From Bacillota bacterium (GTDB taxonomy: Bacteria; Bacillota; Clostridia; DSM-8532): 64,000 nt of DNA. A program made the position numbers and the translations under genes. The DNA lies in assembly GCA_023415825.1 (NCBI GenBank), contig JAEZJF010000009.1, forward strand, positions 1-64,000, in the 5' to 3' direction. The notes beneath the pieces are model-generated. The model was not told where the DNA came from. It saw only the letters and a program-made list of their open reading frames with translations, and made no database searches. Positions 51,303 to 60,035 of the stretch are shown here, in pieces; within the stretch, counting starts at the first letter, position 1, and every line of letters begins with the position of its first letter.

Positions 51303-52126
51303 ACCCTCTGACAGCCCTCGCAATAGTAAATGCTGCCACCCAAATAAGCTTCCTTTTTAATCACTTTCCCGCATACGGGACACGGCTTGTCAACGGTATT
51401 CTTGCTGAGCTTTGTTTTATATCCTCCCAGGCATCCAAAAAGATCTCTCTCAGTATCTCTGCCCCCTTGAAAAGTCATTTCTGCAAGCGTTTCTTTTACC
51501 GAGTCAAAAAGTATTTCCTTATCCCTGGCAGTAAAAGTCTTTACCTTTTTCCTGGGATGAATGCCCGCGTTATAAAGGATATCCTGCAAAACACCGTTGC
51601 CCAAGCCGGGAATTCTCTGCTCAGTGGCAAGCAGCGCCTTAGCGCTTAGGTTTTCGTTTTCGGGTGCTGAAACAATATGGTCAAAATAATCCTTGCCGAA
51701 TTGTTCCGATAGAGGTGAAGGTTTTTCTTTTGCCACAAGAAAATACGGGTTGTCGAACTCCCCTTCTTTAAAGCACCATAAACCGCCGTACATTTGAATG
51801 GACGCGCTGATAGCCGTAAAATCATCAAACTCGATTAGCAGTTGATGCTTCTGCGGCCGCTTCTCATTCTCCCCGTGAAATCTTATCCCAACGCCTTCAC
51901 CAAACAGAATCACCGAGTCCTCTGCCTGGATTTCAACCATACTTCCATGCCCTGTCGCCTTGCCTATGACCTTACCGGCAAGCAATTCATGGTACTTACC
52001 GGGGTCGCCATGGTACCAGGCAAATTTGTGGGGGCTTTGCGCCGCAATGACATTCATTATTCTTTTCCCGGAAATGGTTTCATTGATTTGTTTTGAAACA
52101 GCAAGTGCTTCAGGCATTTCAATCAT
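51299..52126 (-). CDS. Fpg/Nei-family DNA glycosylase
   Basis: The 275-residue protein has the family layout: an N-terminal beta-sandwich starting MIEMPEALAVSKQINETI, the H2TH helix region (RIPGLGNGVLQDILYNAGIHP), and a C-terminal zinc finger CPVCGKVIKKEAYLGGSIYYCEGCQR. It should excise oxidised bases. In Fpg and Nei the catalytic Pro follows the initiator Met directly; here MIE precedes MPE. The GGAGGG site supports the start at 52126, whereas a start at 52117 would restore Pro2. Confidence 0.85.
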   Translation of the reverse strand: MIEMPEALAVSKQINETISGKRIMNVIAAQSPHKFAWYHGDPGKYHELLAGKVIGKATGHGSMVEIQAEDSVILFGEGVGIRFHGENEKRPQKHQLLIEFDDFTAISASIQMYGGLWCFKEGEFDNPYFLVAKEKPSPLSEQFGKDYFDHIVSAPENENLSAKALLATEQRIPGLGNGVLQDILYNAGIHPRKKVKTFTARDKEILFDSVKETLAEMTFQGGRDTERDLFGCLGGYKTKLSKNTVDKPCPVCGKVIKKEAYLGGSIYYCEGCQRV

Positions 52127-52149
52127 GGTTTTCTTCCCTCCAAACTATC

Positions 52150-52416
52150 TCACCTTTTCCACCTTTTCAACTGGGGAAACATTTCCATCATGGCTTTTCT
52201 TGCCGTAGCTTCATCCGGCCACGGATCGCCTTTTGACACAAATGGAACACAGGTTTCAATCATCTCTTCCATTGTTTCATCCTTGGTAAAGGCTCCACCC
52301 TCGTAGCAATATTGACAATAGTCTTCATTCTTACTGCCATCTGCATTGGTCCCGTACAAATCGATGCTTCCCATAGGCATTGCACAGCTCTGACAAAATT
52401 TCATCTCATTTTCCAT
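52150..52416 (-). CDS. Zinc-ribbon protein
   Basis: The 88-residue protein begins FCQSCAMPMG and has DYCQYCYEGGAFTKD, two CX2C knuckles of a small zinc ribbon often annotated as a putative zinc ribbon domain. The rest is helical and ends with KMMEMFPQLK-like residues (RKAMMEMFPQLKRWK). AAAGGAG precedes the ATG. It lies 23 bases upstream of the glycosylase gene, with which it is probably co-transcribed. Its function is unknown. Confidence 0.8.
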   Translation of the reverse strand: MENEMKFCQSCAMPMGSIDLYGTNADGSKNEDYCQYCYEGGAFTKDETMEEMIETCVPFVSKGDPWPDEATARKAMMEMFPQLKRWKR

Positions 52417-52499
52417 GATTAACGACTCCTTTTCGGATTATTTACCATGATTCTATTTCATTAGATTAGACAGCAGTATGTCATATTTGAAAATATATT

Positions 52500-53369
52500 T
52501 TAAAACATACTGAGCTGCTCTGCCTGTTGCTTATCCTCAAAGGTACGAAGATACTTGAAGATTTCATCATTGTTGCTGACAATGCCATGCTTTTTACACG
52601 CGCTGCGAAAAATAGCTCTTAGCTCCTTATCATTGTCGCTTTTACATTCATAGCTTAAGCCGTATTTCTTCTGATATTTTTGCTTTAGGCCAGGAAAACG
52701 CTCGTCAAGCTTGGAATAAAAATACTCCCTGTTGCCGTCCCGCAGGGTCAGCCCCATGCCAAAGCAGATAATGCCGTATACTTTGGCCTCGATGCAATAA
52801 TCCAAAAGTCCTCTTAAATTATCCGCGGTGTCATTAATAAAGGGTAAAATCGGGTCAAGCCATACAACAGTGGGAATACGGTTGTCCCGCATGGTTTTTA
52901 AGACCTCAAAGCGCTCCCTTGTTGTACTAACATGGGGCTCAATTATTTTGCAAAGACTCTCGTCATAGGTTGTCAGTGTTATCTGCACAACGCATTTAGC
53001 TTTCTGATTGATGCCCTTGAGAAGGTCCAGATCGCGCAAAATACGACTTGATTTGGTTTGAATGCTAAGCCCAAAGCCATATTGATGAATGAGCTCGAGG
53101 CATTTTCTTGTATGTCTGAGTTCAGTTTCAATGTGCATATAGGAGTCACACATTGCGCCGGTGCCAATCATACACTTTTTGCGTTTTTTTCGAAGGGCAG
53201 CTTCCAGTAATTCGGGGGCATTGATCTTAACCTCAATGTCCTCAAAGTCATGGTCCATATTATAGCATTTGCTTCTGCTGTCGCAATAAATGCAGCCATG
53301 GGTGCAGCCGCGGTATAGATTCATCCCGTTAGTGGGAGACAGTATGGCCTTGGCTTCTTTAAAGTGCAT
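52500..53369 (-). CDS. SPL-like radical SAM protein
   Basis: The 289-residue protein (start ATG 53369, AAGG 9 bases upstream; ATG 53390 has no ribosome site) carries NGMNLYRGCTHGCIYCDSRS, the CX3CX2C cluster site in the context of spore-photoproduct-lyase-like radical SAM enzymes. GTGAMCDSYMHIETE and FGLSIQTKSSRILRD follow. True spore photoproduct lyases are longer, so a relative of unknown substrate is more likely. It sits just downstream of the WYL regulator and upstream of the glycosylase pair. Confidence 0.85.
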   Translation of the reverse strand: MHFKEAKAILSPTNGMNLYRGCTHGCIYCDSRSKCYNMDHDFEDIEVKINAPELLEAALRKKRKKCMIGTGAMCDSYMHIETELRHTRKCLELIHQYGFGLSIQTKSSRILRDLDLLKGINQKAKCVVQITLTTYDESLCKIIEPHVSTTRERFEVLKTMRDNRIPTVVWLDPILPFINDTADNLRGLLDYCIEAKVYGIICFGMGLTLRDGNREYFYSKLDERFPGLKQKYQKKYGLSYECKSDNDKELRAIFRSACKKHGIVSNNDEIFKYLRTFEDKQQAEQLSMF

Positions 53370-53414
53370 AACTCTTTTCCTTGATTCCATTTTACTAAAT
53401 TTGTAATCGATTGG

Positions 53415-54332
53415 CTATTCGATTTTATTTCTATAGAAATCCAGCGACTTTTTCATTCTGTCGACAATGATTTCTTTAATATGCGGGGGCTCCAGAACTT
53501 CAACATAGCAGCCATAGGAAAGGAGGTATCCATACACCCACTCATCCTCGGGAAAGGTTATGGATACATTGCAGGTGCCATCGTCGTTTCTGATGATCAA
53601 TTCGTCATCAAAATCGTCATAGAGCCTGTACAGAGCCTGAGGAGAAAACTTCAGCTTCAAATCCACCAGCTTTTGCGGTTTTTCATCGGTCTTGAACTTT
53701 TTATCATCAGGGTTTTTTCTTTCAAATACTTCATTGGAAATCCTCACATTTTTCATTCTGGAAATACGAAAGGTTCGGAAATCCTCTCTTGATTTGCAAT
53801 ACCCCCACAAATACCATGCCAGGCCCTTGAATACCAGCCGCATGGGCTCTATTTCACGTTGACTCCTGCCCCCGTCGGCATTGACATAGTCAAAGGAAAT
53901 GCTCCGACGCTGCAGGATTGCCTTTTTAATATCTGTAAACTTGTTATATTCATTAGGTCTGCTGCCCCAGGGAGAGAAATCAATATAGACCCAGTCCTGC
54001 GAGCCTGCATTTTTGAATATCGCTCCAATCTTATCCAGTACCGCGTCGATTTCAGGGTATTTTGTCACCTGCAGGGTTTTAAGGGCAAGAATCAGGCTTT
54101 CGACCTCATGCTCGGATATGAGGGCTTTATTAAGAGAATAGTTCTCCAGCAGTGAGATGCCGCCCCCGTTTCCTTTGCTCGTGAAAACAGGAACTCCTGC
54201 GCAGGAGAGCACATCCACATCCCTGTAGATGGTTCTTGTGGACACCTCAAATTTTTCGGCAAGCTCCTTTGCAGTTACAGAGCCTTTATTGATCAAGAGA
54301 ATGGTTATCTCAAGTAAACGGTTAATTTTCAT
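53415..54332 (-). CDS. WYL-domain transcriptional regulator (YafY type)
   Basis: The 305-residue protein has an N-terminal HTH (LLINKGSVTAKELAEKFEVS, then TRTIYRDVDVLSCAGVPV) and a WYL domain with RLVFKGLAWYLWGYC and RTFRISRMKNV. A C-terminal WCX extension follows. WYL regulators sense nucleic acid fragments or other ligands and often control DNA-damage or defence genes. A perfect dyad (54364-54387) lies in its upstream region, suggesting autoregulation. It heads the SPL-like/zinc-ribbon/glycosylase cluster. Confidence 0.9.
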   Translation of the reverse strand: MKINRLLEITILLINKGSVTAKELAEKFEVSTRTIYRDVDVLSCAGVPVFTSKGNGGGISLLENYSLNKALISEHEVESLILALKTLQVTKYPEIDAVLDKIGAIFKNAGSQDWVYIDFSPWGSRPNEYNKFTDIKKAILQRRSISFDYVNADGGRSQREIEPMRLVFKGLAWYLWGYCKSREDFRTFRISRMKNVRISNEVFERKNPDDKKFKTDEKPQKLVDLKLKFSPQALYRLYDDFDDELIIRNDDGTCNVSITFPEDEWVYGYLLSYGCYVEVLEPPHIKEIIVDRMKKSLDFYRNKIE

Positions 54333-54363
54333 TCATGCTTCACCAATAATAGTATATCAAACG

Positions 54364-54387
54364 AATATGACATCAGATAGTCATATT
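54364..54387. promoter_or_regulatory. Perfect 8-bp dyad upstream of the WYL regulator
   Basis: AATATGAC-N8-GTCATATT lies 32 bases before the start codon. A single GTCATATTTG half-site recurs at about 52478, upstream of the zinc-ribbon gene. Confidence 0.5.
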
Positions 54388-54418
54388 TGGAAATGTACAA
54401 GTGATTATTAATGACCAA

Positions 54419-54447
54419 TAAAAAAGAGGCAGATTAAATCTGCCCCA
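54419..54447 (-). terminator. Terminator of the dgoD operon
   Basis: GGCAGATTTAATCTGCC on the minus strand is followed by TCTTTTTT. Confidence 0.9.
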
Positions 54448-54463
54448 CTAAAAACTAAAGATG

Positions 54464-55612
54464 TTACCATTCGGCAATAGAGCCGTCTATATGCCGCCAA
54501 ACAGGATTTTTCCAGCAATGAGGATTAACGTTTTCCTCAAGAACCAAATCTTTGTTTACTTCTACCCCCAGACCCGGAAGTTGCGGAAGGTCGACAAAAC
54601 CATCGACAAAGTCGAAAACATTCTTGTTAAGTATATAATCCAGCACACTGCAACCCACATTGTAGTGAATGCCCATGCTCTGTTCCTGTATGACTGCGTT
54701 ATAACAGGTAGCGTCAACCTGAAGACATGAGGCCAGTGCGATGGGGCCCAAAGGACAATGAGGTGCTAACGCTACATCATAAGCTTCGGCCATGGATGCG
54801 ATTTTTTTAACTTCGGTAATGCCCCCGGCGTGGGAAAGATCGGGCTGGATGATGTCTACACCGCCAGTTTGGAGTAAACGCTTAAAGTCCCAACGGGAAA
54901 AGAGACGTTCGCCTGTTGCGATGGGAATGTTGCAAGCCCGGGCTATTTCGGGGAAGCTTTCCATATTTTCGCATAGCACCGGTTCTTCGATAAACATGGG
55001 ATCAAATTCTTCCAGCTTTTTGGCCAACACCTTGGCCATGGGCTTGTGAACTCTGCCATGGAAATCTATTGCAATACCAAAGTCCCAGCCGGTTGCGCTT
55101 CTAACTTGCGCAACTCGCTCCAATACCGCATCAACCTTGTCATAGCTGTCAATGAATTGCATTTCTTCGGTGGCATTCATCTTAATGGCCGTGAAACCCT
55201 GCTGCCGTTTTTCCTTGGCTGCTTTGGCCACATCATTGGGACGGTCACCGCCAATCCACGAATAAACACGCATCTTGTTTCGGCATGAGCCACCCATCAA
55301 ATCATAGATGGGCGCGTTAAAGTGCTTGCCCTTGATGTCCCAAAGGGCTTGATCGATACCCGCAATGGCACTCATGATAATGGGTCCGCCACGATAGAAG
55401 CCTGCCCTATAAAGCTTGTTCCATATGTCCTCAATTTGCAAGGGATTTTGACCGATGAGCTGGTCTGTCATTTCTTCCACACAAGCCTTGACAGTGGCAG
55501 CTTTACCTTCAATGACAGGTTCGCCCCATCCGGTAAGGCCGGTATCTGTTTGAATTTCAACAAAGCACCAACGTGGCCGAACTAAATAGGTGTTGATATT
55601 TGCTATCTTCAT
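54464..55612 (-). CDS. dgoD: Galactonate dehydratase-like enolase-superfamily enzyme
   Basis: The 382-residue protein has KIANINTYLVRPRWCFVEIQ, then GWGEPVIEGKA, the barrel metal ligands in FGIAIDFHGRVH, FIEEPVLCENMESF and TGERLFSRWDF, and the acid/base His in LAPHCPLGPIALASCLQ. It belongs to the mandelate racemase/muconate lactonising subgroup near DgoD and dehydrates an aldonate to a 2-keto-3-deoxy acid. I chose ATG 55612 (AGGGG 4 bases upstream); the longer frame has no support. A KDPG-type aldolase at 63575 could act on the phosphorylated product. Confidence 0.88.
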   Translation of the reverse strand: MKIANINTYLVRPRWCFVEIQTDTGLTGWGEPVIEGKAATVKACVEEMTDQLIGQNPLQIEDIWNKLYRAGFYRGGPIIMSAIAGIDQALWDIKGKHFNAPIYDLMGGSCRNKMRVYSWIGGDRPNDVAKAAKEKRQQGFTAIKMNATEEMQFIDSYDKVDAVLERVAQVRSATGWDFGIAIDFHGRVHKPMAKVLAKKLEEFDPMFIEEPVLCENMESFPEIARACNIPIATGERLFSRWDFKRLLQTGGVDIIQPDLSHAGGITEVKKIASMAEAYDVALAPHCPLGPIALASCLQVDATCYNAVIQEQSMGIHYNVGCSVLDYILNKNVFDFVDGFVDLPQLPGLGVEVNKDLVLEENVNPHCWKNPVWRHIDGSIAEW

Positions 55613-55658
55613 ATTACCCCTTATGTAACAACTCATATTAACGCTAAAGCCCAATTAT

Positions 55659-56078
55659 TTACACCAGAATTTTCTCCTTTATTAAGCGAGCAAGTTCTTG
55701 CGCCTCTTTATCACTGAGGATTTTATTATTGCCATCAAGCACAAAAGGTTTACCCCAGCAGAACCCGTCCTTTTCTTTGGGCACAATATGACAGTGCAGG
55801 TGAGGCACGCCATCACCGTAAATGGCATAGTTGAGCTTACCAGGCCTAAAGAGTTCATAAATCGCCTTGGAAACCTTAGATATATCATTCACAAATCCGG
55901 TTTGTTCAGCATCAGTCAGTTGAAAAATTTCTTCTTTGTGCACTTTGAAGGCCACCACACAGCGGCCGTAAAAGTTTTGATTAAGCGTAAGATACACATT
56001 GGAATAGGATAGGTCACAGATGGGAACCATCAGAGCCGCGCGTTCCTGCTCCTGGTTACAGTAAAGACATTTATTCAC
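55659..56078 (-). CDS. HIT-family protein
   Basis: The 139-residue protein has CLYCNQEQ near the N-terminus (zinc-type knuckle) and the histidine triad GVPHLHCHIVPKE near residue 95. HIT proteins hydrolyse or transfer nucleoside monophosphates; the substrate here is unknown. GTG 56078 has AGAGG upstream. It lies between dgoD and the regulator gene on the same strand, so it seems to be part of the aldonate operon, which is an odd place for a HIT protein. Confidence 0.88.
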   Translation of the reverse strand: MNKCLYCNQEQERAALMVPICDLSYSNVYLTLNQNFYGRCVVAFKVHKEEIFQLTDAEQTGFVNDISKVSKAIYELFRPGKLNYAIYGDGVPHLHCHIVPKEKDGFCWGKPFVLDGNNKILSDKEAQELARLIKEKILV

Positions 56079-56112
56079 TATTGCTACCTCTTTTAATCTA
56101 TCGTATTTTGAA

Positions 56113-57267
56113 CTATGTGGGGTTCACATTAATAATGTAGGAACTTTTTGAGGCTACTTGGTTCTTTAGATACCGTTTATTTTGGTTTAAATCACTAACG
56201 GTGTCTCCTTCCACTAACGCCACCGGAACAACAATCTTTATTCCCTGCAAGTTGGTTAGACGGGAGTTGAAGAAATAATCAAGAGCAATCTCTGAAATTT
56301 TTTCTACATTGGCATCGGTAGTGGTAAGCCGCTGCTCTCGCCGCCGGATCTCATTCATGTTGTCGTTACTGATGATGCTAATATCTTTTGGAATGCTAAG
56401 CCCTGCGTTAGTTATGGCATCTATAACACCCAGGGCCATCATGTCGTTAAATGCATAAATCGCGGTGGGACGCTCTTCGCCCATGGCCAACAACTTGCTT
56501 GCACAGTCGTATCCGGAATCATACTCCCAATTACCTTCCAGTACATAATCGCTATGTAAAGGAATGTTGTGAAGAATCATTGACGATAATGCGCCCATAA
56601 AACGGTCTTTAGAAGACTGGTAGTCTTTAGGACCTGTAATAAGCGCGATCTTTTTATGCCCTTTTTCAATAAGATGGTTCACCGCTAAGGTACCGGCGGC
56701 GACATTGTCGTAACAGACCGTCAACCCGCTGCTGCTGTATCCTAACATCTGGGCCACCTTGATCCCGGCATTTTCAGCATGCTGAATATATGAATCTTCG
56801 GTCTTACTGGCGAAGATGATGCCATCAAACCGACGCTGTGAAATGATATTGAGATATTCGGCTTCATTGTAGATGGTGGAATAGATGACATTTGCATCGT
56901 ACTTTTTACATTCATTTTCAATTTGATAAAAAAGGTCGGAATAAAAAGGCTGGGTGATTTTCTTGCTTGAGCTTCCATGCTCTATGATAAAGAAGCCAAT
57001 CAATCTACCATTAGAAAGACATGCCGGAGTTGTACGTTCTCCCCGATAGATGACCTTGGTTCCGGCTCCTGCACGTTTTTCAACAATTCCGTCCTCTACC
57101 AGAAAAGCTAAAGCCTTTCGTACGGTAGCTCTATCAACCTCAAACCTCGTAGAGATATCCTTTTCCGATGGAAGAAAAACATCATATGGATAGACACTAT
57201 CCATAATCTCTTGTTTGAGCGTACTATAAACAATTTCATATAAGTACTTTTTTCCACCTGTCTTCAT
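56113..57267 (-). CDS. GntR-HTH/LacI-ligand hybrid regulator
   Basis: The 384-residue protein has a GntR winged helix (SVYPYDVFLPSEKDISTRFE, then VDRATVRKALAFLVEDGIVE) and a LacI/periplasmic-binding ligand domain (IGFFIIEHGSSS, GKHKKIALITGP-like EKGHKKIALITGPKDY, AIYAFNDMMALGVIDA). AraR has the same build. It should release its operator when a sugar or sugar acid binds. The operator at 58495-58516 in front of the operon is the likely target. Confidence 0.92.
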   Translation of the reverse strand: MKTGGKKYLYEIVYSTLKQEIMDSVYPYDVFLPSEKDISTRFEVDRATVRKALAFLVEDGIVEKRAGAGTKVIYRGERTTPACLSNGRLIGFFIIEHGSSSKKITQPFYSDLFYQIENECKKYDANVIYSTIYNEAEYLNIISQRRFDGIIFASKTEDSYIQHAENAGIKVAQMLGYSSSGLTVCYDNVAAGTLAVNHLIEKGHKKIALITGPKDYQSSKDRFMGALSSMILHNIPLHSDYVLEGNWEYDSGYDCASKLLAMGEERPTAIYAFNDMMALGVIDAITNAGLSIPKDISIISNDNMNEIRRREQRLTTTDANVEKISEIALDYFFNSRLTNLQGIKIVVPVALVEGDTVSDLNQNKRYLKNQVASKSSYIINVNPT

Positions 57268-57293
57268 GTATCACTATCTCCTAACCTAATTGA

Positions 57294-58439
57294 TCACAGT
57301 ACTTCTTCTACCATCTTCCGAATAACTGACGGTTCTATAGGACGGGGGTTGTTCTTGATATGACCCATGGATTCTTGCACACCGGCGATAATTCTGTCAA
57401 TATTAATGGTCTCGAGAGGGACGTAATCGGTCAGTTTTTGGGGACCATTAACAGACGAAATAATTTCCTCAACTCGTTTAATACCAGCTTCGATTATTTC
57501 ATCTTCATTTTTACCGGCCTGGTCAACACCTAAAGCTTTAGCAATATCAATCAAATAATTGTGAGCATATGGAGCGTTTGCCTTCATGGAACCAGGAAGG
57601 AAAACAGAACATATTTCACCATGACTAATACCATACAGAGCACCTACAGGTTGACCAATTATATGAGCAAGACCAGTTCCCGCCGCAATGGCATAACCGG
57701 CTAGATAACTCCCCAACAGCATGTTTTCCTGAGCTTTTACATCCTTAGGGTTGACATAGGCACGGTAAATATTATCAGTAAGCAGTGACAATGCCTTAAG
57801 AGAGTACATACGGGTAATCTCGTTTGCAAAAAGTGAAAAGTAAGATTCAATTGCATGCGTTATTGCATCTATACCTGTGCTGGCGATCAATTTTGGAGGA
57901 AGGCTTAAAACGGCTTCAGGATCCAGAATAACAGCCTTTGCAATCATAGAATTATGGTACATCGCTTTCTTCCAGCCTGTGTTGTTGTTATAAATGACAC
58001 TGACCTTTGTAGCCTCCGCACCAGTGCCTGCTGTGGTAGGAACAGCAACAAAATAAACAGGTTCCTTAGTCACAGGCCGATTATACATCTGATAATCCTC
58101 AGCACTGCCACCATTTGTGGTTATAAGCGCAATAGCTTTTGCGGTATCTATAACGCTTCCGCCACCGATAGCAACCACCGCATCACAGTTGTGCTCACTT
58201 AGAATTTTTACACCCTCTTCGATAACTTGAATATCCGGCTCTTTTTTTACTTTATCGTATATGATAGCATTAATGGAATTATTTTTCAACAATTCCACCG
58301 TTCTAACGACAAAAGGTGACGAACCGTCAAAAACAACAAGTAAAACGTTATTTTTGTCTTTTGATTTTAAGAGCTGGGGTAGTTTTTCAAGAGTACCTTC
58401 CCCAATATGTAGGGTGCGGTTAAAGATTATTTCAAGCAT
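57294..58439 (-). CDS. Iron-containing alcohol dehydrogenase
   Basis: The 381-residue protein has the nucleotide motif AIGGGSVIDTAKAIA, GTGAEATKVSVI, and metal-binding Asp/His residues in ASTGIDAITHAIESYFS, then ISHGEICSVFLPG. It belongs to the type III (Fe) alcohol dehydrogenases; the physiological substrate is unknown but may be an aldose, lactaldehyde or a sugar-acid intermediate. The ATG at 58439 is 12 bases from AAAGG; in-frame TTG/ATG codons slightly upstream are alternatives. It is the first gene of the minus-strand aldonate operon. Confidence 0.88.
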   Translation of the reverse strand: MLEIIFNRTLHIGEGTLEKLPQLLKSKDKNNVLLVVFDGSSPFVVRTVELLKNNSINAIIYDKVKKEPDIQVIEEGVKILSEHNCDAVVAIGGGSVIDTAKAIALITTNGGSAEDYQMYNRPVTKEPVYFVAVPTTAGTGAEATKVSVIYNNNTGWKKAMYHNSMIAKAVILDPEAVLSLPPKLIASTGIDAITHAIESYFSLFANEITRMYSLKALSLLTDNIYRAYVNPKDVKAQENMLLGSYLAGYAIAAGTGLAHIIGQPVGALYGISHGEICSVFLPGSMKANAPYAHNYLIDIAKALGVDQAGKNEDEIIEAGIKRVEEIISSVNGPQKLTDYVPLETINIDRIIAGVQESMGHIKNNPRPIEPSVIRKMVEEVL

Positions 58440-58494
58440 GACCAACATCAACCTTTCTTTAATAGATCAAGCATCAGAAATAAACATACATGAT

Positions 58495-58537
58495 GCTAAC
58501 ATGTGTACATACTAGCACAAGCCGATACCTAAGTCAA
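58495..58537 (-). promoter_or_regulatory. Aldonate operon promoter with overlapping operator
   Basis: TTGACT (58532-58537) and TAGTAT (58509-58514) on the minus strand are 17 bases apart. The 22-base element 58495-58516 has the symmetric pattern GCTANNATGTNNACATNNTAGC and covers the -10 box. It fits a GntR/AraR-type dimer site. Confidence 0.7.
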
Positions 58538-58890
58538 TAGTCGCTAAAGAGAAAATTAATCATCTATATTTATACATTATTGGTGAATTATTTAATATTA
58601 ATTGTAAGTTTTGCACAAATTAAATGATAGTTTTTTGTTTTTATACACAATTTTGCTTTAGCTCAGTTGACGAGCTGCCTGTAAGTGTAGTAATGTAAAT
58701 ATCACGAAGCATAATCAATATGTTGTCTACTTGTTGGTAAAGTTTCAGTGAGACGCAACATTCAAAAAGTTTAGCCGAGAGGAAATCCGACCTATTACAA
58801 TTTCTCAATCTTTTTCATTATTGTTTCAAAATGATTGTTAATTTCAAGGCAATCATTTAATTAATAACAAAATTAAAGGAGAAATTAACT
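58538..58890. other. Intergenic leader before the YtfQ-type gene
   Basis: No gene is seen. A weak plus-strand promoter candidate is TTGACG (58667-58672), an 18-base spacer and TAATGT (58691-58696), which would leave a leader of about 190 bases. I find no second copy of the 22-base operator here and no recognisable riboswitch. Confidence 0.3.
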
Positions 58891-59901
58891 ATGAAAAAAG
58901 CACTTGCACTTCTGTTGGTATGTTTTCTCATGCTAAGTCTTGTGGCTTGTGGATCAGAAGCCTCAAAACCAGTAACTTCCGGCGAACCAACCCCAACCTC
59001 CAGTGAACCCGTGGGTTCTGATAAAAAGCTTGTCATCGGTTTCTCACAGCCCCATAATACCAGCGCATGGCGTGTCATCCAGACCGAAAGTGTTATGACT
59101 GCCCTGGAAGACGCCGGATATAAAGTCATTTATACCGATGCACAGAACAATACCCAGAAACAAGTTTCTGACGTAGAAGATATTCTCGCACAGAATCCGG
59201 ATTACCTACTGCTTGCTCCTAGAGAAGAAGACGGCCTGGTCCCTGCACTTGAAGCTGCCAAAAAGGCAGGTGTTCCCGTAATCCTGCTAGACCGTAAGGT
59301 AAAAGGCGAAGCCGGTGTTGACTACCTCACCTTCGTAGGCTCAGACTATGTGCAAGCTGGCAAGACCGTTGCCGAATGGATAGTTGAGGAGACAGGAGGC
59401 AAATGCAACATAGTTGAAATAGCAGGTACTCCAGGTGCGACTTCGACGGTTGAGCGTGCCGATGGGTTCCGTCAAGGCCTTAAAGACCATCCCGAGGCTG
59501 TTATTCTGGCTTCTCAGGTAGGTGATAACAAACGTGTTGAGGCTCAGAAGGTTATGGAAAATATGCTCCAGGCTTATGGTGATAAGATCGACGTAGTATT
59601 TGCTCAGTCTGACGAAATGGCTTTTGGTGCAATTCAAGCGATGAAGACTCAAGGTTACAAGCCAGGGGAAGACATCAAGATTACCACCGTTGACGGTACC
59701 CAACAAGCACTTGAATCAATCATTTCAGGTGAGCTGACCATGTCTCTCTACAATAACCCCGATTTTGGATCATATGTCATCGATGTTATCAATCGTCTCG
59801 AAAAAAGTGAAACCGTTGATACCTGGGTAAAGGTAGAAAACCGTATTTTTGAAAAATCAAATGCTCAAGAGTCCCTTGATACCATTTATTTGAAAAAATA
59901 A
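58891..59901 (+). CDS. ytfQ: Galactofuranose-type (YtfQ-like) sugar-binding lipoprotein
   Basis: The 336-residue protein has a lipobox signal peptide (LMLSLVACG) and a type I periplasmic-binding domain: VIGFSQPHNTSAWRVIQTES, DYLLLAPREEDGLVPALEAA, VPVILLDRKVKG, and FAQSDEMAFGAIQAMKTQG. The GFSQ...W start and the AP...GW/GL...LDR pattern are those of YtfQ, the galactofuranose-binding protein, rather than of RbsB. The following ATPase and two permeases repeat the ytfQRT-yjfF order. Confidence 0.85.
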   Translation: MKKALALLLVCFLMLSLVACGSEASKPVTSGEPTPTSSEPVGSDKKLVIGFSQPHNTSAWRVIQTESVMTALEDAGYKVIYTDAQNNTQKQVSDVEDILAQNPDYLLLAPREEDGLVPALEAAKKAGVPVILLDRKVKGEAGVDYLTFVGSDYVQAGKTVAEWIVEETGGKCNIVEIAGTPGATSTVERADGFRQGLKDHPEAVILASQVGDNKRVEAQKVMENMLQAYGDKIDVVFAQSDEMAFGAIQAMKTQGYKPGEDIKITTVDGTQQALESIISGELTMSLYNNPDFGSYVIDVINRLEKSETVDTWVKVENRIFEKSNAQESLDTIYLKK

Positions 59902-59918
59902 ATATAAGCATTATTACA

Positions 59919-60002
59919 AAAAGGAAGGAAACTGTGGCGTTCAATTATGGGGATATGCAGTTGTCCCATAAAGATCCCACTTCCTTCCTTTTACATCTTG
60001 AA
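59919..60002 (+). other. Long intercistronic stem-loop
   Basis: AAAAGGAAGGAA pairs with TTCCTTCCTTTT (12 bp), extended by GTGG/CCAC, around a loop with an inner ATGGG/CCCAT stem. It separates the binding-protein gene from the ATPase gene and probably tunes their ratio. Confidence 0.65.
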
Positions 60003-60035
60003 ACTGCCAGTTAAAATCTTCAAAGGAAGGTATTG

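Noticed and set aside
58538..58890. Riboswitch or small RNA in the ytfQ leader
   Set aside because: No conserved element or stable structure with a terminator was visible.
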